From the NCBI GenBank assembly GCA_013298985.1, contig JAAFJS010000012.1, forward strand, positions 1 to 47,930: 47,930 nt of DNA, given 5' to 3'. The position numbers and the translations under genes were made by a program. The DNA is from Cytophagales bacterium (GTDB taxonomy: Bacteria > Bacteroidota > Bacteroidia > Cytophagales > Thermoflexibacteraceae). Within the stretch, counting starts at the first letter, position 1; every line of letters starts with the position of its first letter. Below the pieces are notes generated by a model, which was not told the origin of the DNA, searched no databases, and was given only the letters and a program-made list of their open reading frames with translations. Shown piece after piece: positions 17,624 through 25,499 of this stretch.

Positions 17624-19149
17624 ATGGCAGCACAGCTCACTCGTCAGCAATTATACGATAGGATTCGAGAAACCTCCAAAGATGCCTACATTTTAGAGGA
17701 AATGAAACGTCTGGGTTTTGGGAAAATACGCCCCAACCTACCGTTTCCGAACTCCTTATTCAGCAGGAAGCAAGCCTCCAAAAAGAACTCAACGAACTAC
17801 TGGAAAAACAGCGCAAGTACGACAGCAGAGAGGCTATGCTCAAAGAAATGCGTGCCGCCAAGCTCAAAGCCTCCAAAGAAAAACAAGCAGAAACCAAGCG
17901 CAAAAATGAGGAGAAAAGCAAGCAAAAAGCCGCCCAGTGGATAGAAAGCCAAGCCCAAAATATTACTTATTTGGGCAAAGAAATTTCCAAAGGACTGAAT
18001 TTGAAAGAGTCAAATCAAGCATTACTGGAAAAAAAACAGCTTCCTTACTTCGAAAATATCAACGTTTTGGCAGCAAAAATGGAACTGACGCTTTCCCAAA
18101 TACGCTTCTTGGCGTTCCATCGCAAAGTAAGTACCATCTGCCACTACAATTATTTCAGTATCCCCAAAAAATCAGGTGGCACTCGCCTTATTTCTGCGCC
18201 CAAAAAGCAACTCAAAAAAGTGCAAAACTGGATTTTAAATGAAATTCTTTACAAAATTACTCCCCAAAATGTGGTGCATGGCTTTGTGCCAAAGCGTTCT
18301 ATCAAGACCAACGCCGAAGCCCATTTGAAGCAAGCCGTAGTCATCAATCTCGACTTGAAAGACTTTTTTCCCTCTATTTCGTACAAAAGAGTAAAAGGAA
18401 TGTTCTGCAAATTGGGGTATTCTGAGCAGATTTCAACTGTTTTTGCGCTACTTTGTACGCAGGCAGAAGTCGACAAAATCAATGTAGATGGGCAAATTTT
18501 TTATGCACAAAAGGGTGACAGATTCTTACCACAAGGCTCGCCAGCCAGTCCTGCAATTACCACGCTGATTTGCCACAAAATGGACTTGCGCTTGAAAGGC
18601 TTGGCACAAAAGTTTGGCTTTTCCTATACGCGCTATGCAGATGATTTGACTTTTTCTGCCCCTATAGCTGATGAAAAAAATAGCAATCTTTTGCTTTGTT
18701 TTATAAAAAAAATAGTTGAAAGTGAGGACTTTACACTTCACCCTGACAAAACTCACGTCATGCGAAATGGCGCACAAAAGAAAGTTACAGGCATCATCGT
18801 CAATGAAAAACCCAACATAGACAGAGATACCATTCGCAAATTTAGGGCATTGCTTCACCAAATAGAACAAACGGGCTGGGCAGGCAAAAAGTGGGGAAAT
18901 TCCGAAAATATCGTCAGTAGCATCACTGGCTACGCCAACTTTATCAGCATGGTCAATCCCGAAAAAGGCAAAATTTTCAAAGACAAAATCAAGGAATTAT
19001 TGGCAAAATTTCCGCACAAAGAGGAGAAAGACGATAATGAAACAGTTTTTCGTGTGAAAACATACGAAAAAGGGACTGAAAAACCAGCACCGCCTATCAA
19101 AAAGGGCGACAAAGCTGGAAATGAATGGTGGGACGTATTTGAAAAGTAA
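17624..19149 (+). CDS. Retron reverse transcriptase, with apparent -1 frameshift
   Basis: The RT copies the msd into DNA that stays branched to the msr. The long frame (437 codons from ATG 17836) shows the retron-specific NAEAH (NAxxH) motif at 159-163, DLKDFF (motif A) at 173-178, QGSPASP at 233-239, the catalytic YADD at 267-270 and VTG at 317-319. The true N-terminus lies in another frame from ATG 17624: MAAQLTRQQLYDRIRETSKD, then ILEEMKRLGF. A -1 shift at GGGTTTT (17713-17719) continues it as WENTPQPTVSELL and restores a 508-residue protein. The heptamer fits the X XXY YYZ slippery pattern in the correct frame, but one lost T or a sequencing error explains it equally well. Residues after 72 form a Lys/Glu-rich helix before the RT domain. 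Confidence 0.92.
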
Positions 19150-19163
19150 AAACTGGATTTTTT

Positions 19164-19217
19164 ACTGGTTTAAGGCTGTGCCTTGAACCTCAAATAATTA
19201 TAAGCCTGTGGCTTGAA
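19164..19217 (+). repeat. REP-like module, left boundary copy
   Basis: This 54-bp module carries two small palindromes: GTTTAAGGC-tgt-GCCTTGAAC (19168-19188) and AAGCC-tgt-GGCTT (19202-19214). It begins 15 bases after the RT stop codon. It matches the right-most copy (about 21962-22016) at all but about two positions. A related copy starts just after the stop of the next gene (20707). Confidence 0.8.
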
Positions 19218-19255
19218 AAATACATAAGTAAATTATAAAGAAGAATTTTAAATTT

Positions 19256-20701
19256 ATGATATATAAAAGTATCACAACTGAATTTATAATTAGTGCAATT
19301 GATAAGGTAAAAGAAAAGTATGATATTTTAGATACAGACCTTAAAACTACAACAATTGAATTTTTCAAAAATTTGACTAATCAAGATATTGATTATGATT
19401 TTGAAAGCATAAAGAATTTGCACATAGATTTTTTTGGCGAAACAAAGTTATTTGAGGAGGGTATGAAAGATTTAATTCCCACAAAAGAAGGAATTTTTTA
19501 CCTATATATATGCGAAAATTTTTTTTGTATTGTTCCCAATGATAAAAATGACTCCATTATTAGCTTAATATCAAAAGATATTGAAGATATAAATTGTACA
19601 ATTCAAAAGTATAACTCTGAATTAGAGCAGTTAAAAGAGGTAAAAGAAGGTAAGCGTTATAAAGAGAGTCTTTTAAAACATTATTTAAAGAAACTTGAAA
19701 ATGCAAAAGAGCAAATCTTACAATTTGTTAAAGATAAATTAGAGATTAGTGTTAAAAAAAATAAATACAAACCTATCCTTCTAAATATATTTGATTGGGG
19801 AATGTATCATTATCATTACTTCCCAGAAACTTATAAAAAAGAATACTTGTCATCAGGACTGTTCCATAAATTAGCTGAACATAGTTTACACAATTTCATT
19901 GGATTAATACAATTATATAAAGAAAAAGGAGATGATATTTTTTGGGATGAGTATAAGAAGCAAGTAGATTTAATTGACTTAATTAATGATGTGAAATTGC
20001 TTTTAAAATGTCACCACAGATTGAGTGAGAGAAAGGATTTTATTGAGCAAGTTTTGCAATTACTTTCAGATGGTACATTAGAACTTTTTTGTAACATAAT
20101 GCCACTCCAAATTGAAGGATTAGTTTATGATTTGTGCTTAGAATTTGACTTAAAAGAATCAGATTTATTTACATCATCTATTACGGATAAAGTGGAAATA
20201 CTTAGAAAAAAAGATTTTTTAGATGATAGTTATTATGAATACTTTGCTTTTGTATTTCCAATAATAAGAAATAGAGTGGCACATGGAAAAAAGATAGAGA
20301 AAAATTTTGAACATTTAAGTTGGGAATTACTTTTAGATTTCAAATCAATTTGTAAACTTTTTTCATCCACAGAACTTCCCATCAATGCAAAATTGAGCCT
20401 AATAAAAATAGCTGATAAAAGCCGTTCTTTAGATAATTTGTTGAGTTTACATGAAGTTTTTAAATTTCAGATTGATACTTTTTATTCTTATGAGTTTAAT
20501 TTAATTGAAGAGTTAAAGAATGATTTAGCTAACAAATTAACAGAAGAAAATTTTAACAACGCCTTTGATTTAAAATCATTAACTGATGAAGAAAAGCACA
20601 AAATCAAGGATAGGATTATAGCTATAAAAGATTTAGATATTAATGCTTTGGTATGCAAAAAGATATTAAGTATATTAAACGTAGAAAAAAAGAAAATCTA
20701 A
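19256..20701 (+). CDS. HEPN-motif protein next to the retron; candidate effector
   Basis: This 481-residue protein has no close family that I can name. Near the C-terminus FPIIRNRVAHGKKI contains R338-x4-H343, the catalytic motif of HEPN ribonucleases, set between predicted helices; the RNRVAHG form also occurs at the end of DUF4209-type abortive-infection proteins. Residues 105-165 are a probable coiled coil. The rest is helical, Lys/Glu/Asp-rich and soluble. The gene is visibly more AT-rich than the RT before it and the WGR gene after it, a sign of separate acquisition. It lies 106 bp after the RT on the same strand, with REP-like modules on both sides. A role as retron toxin is inference; the RNase motif is seen but activity is not proven. 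Confidence 0.75.
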   Translation: MIYKSITTEFIISAIDKVKEKYDILDTDLKTTTIEFFKNLTNQDIDYDFESIKNLHIDFFGETKLFEEGMKDLIPTKEGIFYLYICENFFCIVPNDKNDSIISLISKDIEDINCTIQKYNSELEQLKEVKEGKRYKESLLKHYLKKLENAKEQILQFVKDKLEISVKKNKYKPILLNIFDWGMYHYHYFPETYKKEYLSSGLFHKLAEHSLHNFIGLIQLYKEKGDDIFWDEYKKQVDLIDLINDVKLLLKCHHRLSERKDFIEQVLQLLSDGTLELFCNIMPLQIEGLVYDLCLEFDLKESDLFTSSITDKVEILRKKDFLDDSYYEYFAFVFPIIRNRVAHGKKIEKNFEHLSWELLLDFKSICKLFSSTELPINAKLSLIKIADKSRSLDNLLSLHEVFKFQIDTFYSYEFNLIEELKNDLANKLTEENFNNAFDLKSLTDEEKHKIKDRIIAIKDLDINALVCKKILSILNVEKKKI

Positions 20702-20706
20702 ATTGA

Positions 20707-20864
20707 TTTAAGGCTATGCCTTGAACCCCAAATAATTACAAGACTTATTTTGCTTTATGTAAGCCAAAGGCTTACGAAATATATAGGTACAAGGCTTTTG
20801 TACCAGAAGAAAAGCTGGTTTAAGGCTCTGCCTTGAACCCAAAGCGTAGCAAGCCTTTGGCTTG
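20707..20864 (+). repeat. REP-like palindromes between HEPN gene and RAYT
   Basis: Successive palindromes are seen: AAGGC-tat-GCCTT, GTAAGCC-aaa-GGCTTAC, GGTACAA-ggctt-TTGTACC, AAGGC-tct-GCCTT and GCAAGCC-ttt-GGCTTGC. The last is preceded by the tetranucleotide GTAG (20846-20849), as in classical REP elements. The block begins six bases after the HEPN gene stop. Confidence 0.8.
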
Positions 20865-20894
20865 CAATAGTCTAAATATAAAATACAGAAAACT

Positions 20895-21419
20895 ATGCGA
20901 AGAACTGCTTATTCTACCGAAGCCAATTTTATTACCATGACCGTAGTGGATTGGTTAGATGTATTTACCAGAGTAGAGTACAAAGAAACGATTATCAAGT
21001 CCTTAGAGTTTTGTCGTAAGAACAAGAAAATGAGCATCTTCGCGTATGTACTGATGACCAATCACTTGCACTTAGTCGTACAAACAGATGGTACAAATTT
21101 GAGTGATATAGTAAGAGATTTTAAAAATTTTACAGCAAAAGAAATCATTAGACAAATCGAGAATAACCCACAAGAAAGCCGTAAAGAGTGGCTTCTAAGG
21201 ACTTTTCGTATGCGTGGCAAATACAATCCGTTAAATGAAATATATCAGTTTTGGCAAAATGGCTTTTATCCTGTGGCACTGACTTCTTTTGAAATGATGG
21301 AACAAAAAATAGACTATATTCACAATAACCCTGTGCTTGCAGGCTTTGTAAATGAGCCTTACGAGTGGCTTTATAGCAGTGCAAGTGCATTAAGTCCATT
21401 GAAAGTAGATGAATTGTAG
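20895..21419 (+). CDS. REP-associated tyrosine transposase (RAYT, TnpA_REP)
   Basis: The 174-residue protein belongs to the Y1 (HUH) transposase superfamily. The HUH motif is NHLHLVVQ (about residues 56-63), and the catalytic Tyr lies in KIDYIHNNPV (about 139-148). The N-terminus (TEANFITMTVVDW) and the WQNGFYPVAL segment are also typical of the group. RAYTs nick and rejoin REP palindromes and are usually single-copy, domesticated enzymes flanked by their REPs. Here GTAG-REP-like repeats flank it on both sides: one block upstream and a tandem array downstream. It is complete and appears intact. Confidence 0.93.
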   Translation: MRRTAYSTEANFITMTVVDWLDVFTRVEYKETIIKSLEFCRKNKKMSIFAYVLMTNHLHLVVQTDGTNLSDIVRDFKNFTAKEIIRQIENNPQESRKEWLLRTFRMRGKYNPLNEIYQFWQNGFYPVALTSFEMMEQKIDYIHNNPVLAGFVNEPYEWLYSSASALSPLKVDEL

Positions 21420-21432
21420 TGGTTTTGCTTTT

Positions 21433-22016
21433 GTAAGCCAAAGGCTTACAACATTTTAGGTACAAGGCAGAGCCTTGTACCAGAAGAAAAGCTGGTTTAA
21501 GACTTTGCCTTGAACCCAAAACGTAGCAAGCCTCTGGCTTGAAAATACATAAGCTACAGGCTTATGAAATATTCTGTTACAAGACAGAAGCCTTGTAACA
21601 GAAGAAAAGCTGGTTTAAGGCTCTGCCTTGAACCCCAAAGCGTAGCAAGCCTCTGGTTTGAAAATACATAAGCTACAGGCTTATGAAATATACTGTTACA
21701 AGACAGAAGCCTTGTACCAGAAGAAAAGCTGGTTTAAGGCTCTGCCTTGAACCCCAAAGCGTAGCAAGCCTCTGGTTTGAAAATACATAAGTTACAGGCT
21801 TATGAAATATACTGTTACAAGGCAGAGCCTTGTAACAGAAGAAAAGCTGGTTTAAGAGTTTGCCTTGAACCCCAAGGCGTAGCAAGCCTCTGGTTTGAAA
21901 ATACATAAGTTACAGGCTTATGAAATATACTGTTACAAGGCACAGTCTTGTAACAGAAGAAACTGGTTTAAGGCTCTGCCTTGAACCTCAAATAATTACA
22001 AGCCTGTGGCTTGAAC
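21433..22016 (+). repeat. Tandem array of about 118-bp REP-like units
   Basis: The shared block beginning cagaagaaa recurs at 21481, 21599, 21718, 21836 and 21954, a period of 118-119 bp. Each unit contains four small palindromes: GTTTAAGGC..GCCTTGAAC, a GTAG-preceded CAAGCCtctGGCTTG (GTAG at 21523, 21642, 21761 and 21879; later copies decayed to GGTTTG), an ATAAG..CTTAT palindrome, and ACAAGGCagaGCCTTGT. The array closes with a copy of the left boundary module. It is the likely substrate of the RAYT next to it. It has no gene. Confidence 0.9.
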
Positions 22017-22039
22017 CAAACTAAAAAAAACTGAAAAAT

Positions 22040-25000
22040 ATGAAACTCATACAACAAAACAAACTTTTTTTCAAAGAAGGAAACTCTGACAAGGCGTATG
22101 AAATTGACCTTTGCGAGGTGGGTAGCAATCAGTTTGTGGTCAATTTTCGCTATGGGAAGCGGGGAAGCGCGCTCAAAGAAGGCACAAAAACGCCTACCCC
22201 TGTGGACAGAGATACCGCCGAAAAAGTTTTTGAGGCACTGACTGCGGAAAAGCGCAAAGGGGGCTATCAGTCTGAGGCTGAGATGTTTCAGGTTTTGCCT
22301 GTCCTGACCAGTACCGCGCCAAATACCGTAGAAGGAGCTATCCTACAACGCCTCCAAAATGCGATAGATGGCGTAAATACCTTCAAAACAGTTTGGACAA
22401 CCAGCAGGGTGGCGTGGCGCGTAGGTCAAATCAAATTTGCAGAAGCAGTGCCTTACCTCATCAAGTTGGTGGAAAAAGGCAATGATTTACAGCGTTATTC
22501 CATTCTTTGGGCATTGGCTCGATGCACCGACCAGCGAGCAATTCCTACTTTCCAAGCCTATTTTTCCAATTCGAAATACCCAGCCAATGTGCGTAAAATA
22601 GCAAGCGAAGGGCTTTTGAGAGCATTAAAAGAAGAAGAAAAAAATAAGTTTTTAGGCAGCTTGATAGAAAAACTACCTGAAGAAATTAAGCAATATGTTG
22701 TTAATAATCAAATAGATGCACTCAAAAAATGCGTTTCTGAAAGATTGGAGGAAAAGCAAACAGAATACAATTTTTTGGAAAACTTGTATGCAATAGCTAC
22801 TGAATTTCCTTTGGTACAAAAAACGGTGGCAGCAACTTTGTCTGAAATAGCCCTGCGACCGCCTCATTTTAAGCACATTAGGTCTATTTTCAAAACGGCA
22901 GAACTCCGAGATGATGCCCAAATTTTGGGCGTATTGGCGTACCAATTCGAGAAAACACCTGAAATGTATAAGGGCGTATCAGCGAGCAGTGGCGAAGATG
23001 ACGATTATGGTGATTATTATTTCAAAAAGTATATTCCAGCTCTCAATCAAACCGTTCATATCAAAAAAGAGCTAAAAAAGAGAGATTCCCGCATCGCTTT
23101 TTCAGATAAAACTAAGCTCTACTTCCAAAGGCGAATCGGCAGAAATCTGAGGCAAATAGCTGACAGAGATGCACTTAGCTATGTCAAGTTTGCGACAGCG
23201 ATTCTTTTACAATACAAAAACGAGGACTATACTGCGCCGTATAGCCGTTCGAGTGGGTATTCGGAATACGACAGATTATTACAGAAATATAGGCACACCA
23301 TCATAGAATTTCCTGCGTTGGCAAAATGCGTTTTACTCAATCAAATTCTTTTTGGAAATAATCCCAATATGGTGATGGATTTGAACGGCGCAGTATGCAG
23401 AATGAAAGAAACCAAAGTTGTCTTGACGGATAGTTGGCGTTATAGCGCGAGTGAAGCCACTGAAAATCAGGAAAATACAACTTCTATTATTTCAACGGCA
23501 CTGTCTTGGGTCAAAAATTTATTTGGCTCTATTTCGGCTACGCCCAGCAATAATAATGACAAAAAAGTGAACGAACAAGGGCAAATTGTCCCTGAAAGAC
23601 AGGAACTTTTCCCCGAACATTGGGATAAAATGCCACAGGCTTATTTGCAGTTATTGTTGCAGGCACATTTAGCCATCATCCATGAGTTTGCCTATAAAAA
23701 TCTAAGAAATCATGCTGATTATCAGCTTATTGAGGATAAAATAGACGAAGAAATGGTCATTCGCTTGCTTTCTTCTGATGCTCAAATTCCTGCTTGGTTT
23801 GGGTTGGAAATTGCCAAAAAACGATTGACCGAAAAAACAGATAGAAAGTTCATTTTGTTTCTTTTGGGGACAAAACTCGCCGAAGCAAGACAGTTGGCGC
23901 AGGAATTGATTGAAAAAGAGCCTCAAAGTTTTGTCAGCGAAAGCAATTTTGTTACACATCTGATTTTTAATTCCTATAAAGACGTAAGGATTTGGGCAAA
24001 AAACTTTTTGGCAAAAGTCCAATTTACAGAGGAAATACAAAAAGTAATTGTGGGTAAATCTATCTTGGAAATGCTTGCTATTCAGGAAAATACGCCTGAA
24101 AACAACGAAAAAGTAGCTGATGCCATTGCCATTTTATTGCAAATTGCGCCACAACTTTTGGCATCAGTTTCATGGAAAATGATAGAAGAATTATTGACTT
24201 CGACTTTGGAACAAAATCACGTGCTGGCAAGTGAAATTTTGGTGATGAAACTACGAAATATTGCCGCAGATGAGATTCCATTTTCTATTCTCAATGGATT
24301 TTTTGTGAGTAACTTGGAGGCAATGCGTAAAAATGGAATGACAATTTTTGCCCAATATCCTGAAGAAAAATTATTACAAGCGGCGGAATTATTGGCGCAG
24401 ATGCTGACTTCTCCCCACGAAAATATCAGAAGTGAGGCAAAAAATATAAGCAAAAAACTAATTGATAAAAGCATAGATTTTGCAAAGCAATTAACTGATT
24501 TTATGATAGTTGCCTCTATGAGAAAGGAAACTTACGAAAATTCGCACTTAGACATTTCTGTTTTTGTACTCATAGATTTGAAAAATTATTTGGCACATAT
24601 CAGCCTGAAAACCAGCCTCAAACTCATTTATGGCAACTACCGACAAGGGCAGTTTATTGGTTTTCATATTTTACAAAATCACATCAATCCTGCGGATATT
24701 TCTATTCGTCAGGTGGTCGCGCTTGGGAATCACGAATTGTTGGCGATAAGGCACTGGTGCTTAGACTTTTACAACAAAAACATCTTGCGTATTCGCTATG
24801 AAAGGGAAGAGGCAATTCGCCTGCTTGATGCCAGATGGGACGAGGTACGCTTGGCGGCAATGGACTTTTTTAGAACAAATTTCAGGGAGCAAGATTGGGA
24901 CATAGATAGCTTGGTGAGTGTCGCCGATTCGGTGCGCCCAGAAGTAGAAGCATTTGGTAAAGAGCTGATAACCAGATTTTTTCAAGAGGAAGACGGTAAA

Positions 25001-25363
25001 ACTTACCTCAGCAAACTCAGCCAGCACCCCAGCGTGAATATGCAACTTTTCGCCACCAATTACTTGGAACGCTTTGCTTCTGATGACTTAGAGAGGCTAA
25101 AAACCTTGTCGTTTTATTTCCGTTCGGTGCTGACAAGGGTAAACAAAGCAAGAACTGCCAAAGACCGCATTTTTAGTTTCTTGGAAAAAGAAGCCCTCAA
25201 ATCTGAGCCTACTGCTGCTTGGATAATGCTCATTTTCAATGATATACTGGCGACTAATGCGATTCAAGACAAGGCAAGGTGCATAGAAATCTTACAAAAA
25301 TTGAAGGAAAAATATCCTGATTTGGAAGTGATGATGGAGTTTGAAAGTTTGGAGAATGGTTGA
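22040..25363 (+). CDS. WGR-domain protein with HEAT-like repeats
   Basis: The 1107-residue cytoplasmic protein starts with a WGR domain (residues 1-80): NKLFFKEGNSDKAYEIDL, then FVVNFRYGKRGSALKEGTKT, where YGKRG replaces the name-giving WGRxG. WGR domains bind DNA in eukaryotic PARPs; in bacteria they also occur in large proteins of unknown role. The remainder is alpha-helical with HEAT/Armadillo-like pairs (AEAVPYLIKLVEKGNDLQRY near residue 135 and again after residue 800). A low-complexity linker lies near 490-520. It starts 24 bp after the repeat array; no promoter was recognised. Function is unknown. Confidence 0.82.
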   Translation: MKLIQQNKLFFKEGNSDKAYEIDLCEVGSNQFVVNFRYGKRGSALKEGTKTPTPVDRDTAEKVFEALTAEKRKGGYQSEAEMFQVLPVLTSTAPNTVEGAILQRLQNAIDGVNTFKTVWTTSRVAWRVGQIKFAEAVPYLIKLVEKGNDLQRYSILWALARCTDQRAIPTFQAYFSNSKYPANVRKIASEGLLRALKEEEKNKFLGSLIEKLPEEIKQYVVNNQIDALKKCVSERLEEKQTEYNFLENLYAIATEFPLVQKTVAATLSEIALRPPHFKHIRSIFKTAELRDDAQILGVLAYQFEKTPEMYKGVSASSGEDDDYGDYYFKKYIPALNQTVHIKKELKKRDSRIAFSDKTKLYFQRRIGRNLRQIADRDALSYVKFATAILLQYKNEDYTAPYSRSSGYSEYDRLLQKYRHTIIEFPALAKCVLLNQILFGNNPNMVMDLNGAVCRMKETKVVLTDSWRYSASEATENQENTTSIISTALSWVKNLFGSISATPSNNNDKKVNEQGQIVPERQELFPEHWDKMPQAYLQLLLQAHLAIIHEFAYKNLRNHADYQLIEDKIDEEMVIRLLSSDAQIPAWFGLEIAKKRLTEKTDRKFILFLLGTKLAEARQLAQELIEKEPQSFVSESNFVTHLIFNSYKDVRIWAKNFLAKVQFTEEIQKVIVGKSILEMLAIQENTPENNEKVADAIAILLQIAPQLLASVSWKMIEELLTSTLEQNHVLASEILVMKLRNIAADEIPFSILNGFFVSNLEAMRKNGMTIFAQYPEEKLLQAAELLAQMLTSPHENIRSEAKNISKKLIDKSIDFAKQLTDFMIVASMRKETYENSHLDISVFVLIDLKNYLAHISLKTSLKLIYGNYRQGQFIGFHILQNHINPADISIRQVVALGNHELLAIRHWCLDFYNKNILRIRYEREEAIRLLDARWDEVRLAAMDFFRTNFREQDWDIDSLVSVADSVRPEVEAFGKELITRFFQEEDGKTYLSKLSQHPSVNMQLFATNYLERFASDDLERLKTLSFYFRSVLTRVNKARTAKDRIFSFLEKEALKSEPTAAWIMLIFNDILATNAIQDKARCIEILQKLKEKYPDLEVMMEFESLENG

Positions 25364-25499
25364 GAAATATTTTTGCCTTGGTGTTTTGAAGCAACTTGCT
25401 GATTTTTATCTCAATGCAAGGAGTTTAGCACAAATTGGTTTCGAATCCAACAGCTATCTCCCCCCAAAATAATATAAAAAGACAAAAAAATAAGTAAAT

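Noticed and set aside
17719-17944. The second half of the 106-codon frame starting at 17624
   Set aside because: After the frame break it becomes Lys/Ser/Pro-rich nonsense (SSKPPKKNKQKPSAK), while the overlapping frame gives the RT.
17836-19149. Treating ATG 17836 as the true start of the retron RT
   Set aside because: The conserved N-terminal helix region is encoded upstream in the other frame from ATG 17624 and joins smoothly after a one-base shift, so 17836 is only the first ATG after the break.
21673-21906. Minus-strand open frames inside the REP-like array, repeating the same peptide
   Set aside because: They only reflect translation of the tandem repeat; they have no start context and no relation to known proteins.
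21433-22016. CRISPR array
   Set aside because: Units of about 118 bp are repeated throughout, with no unique 30-40 bp spacers and no cas genes; the palindromes and adjacent RAYT explain the array.
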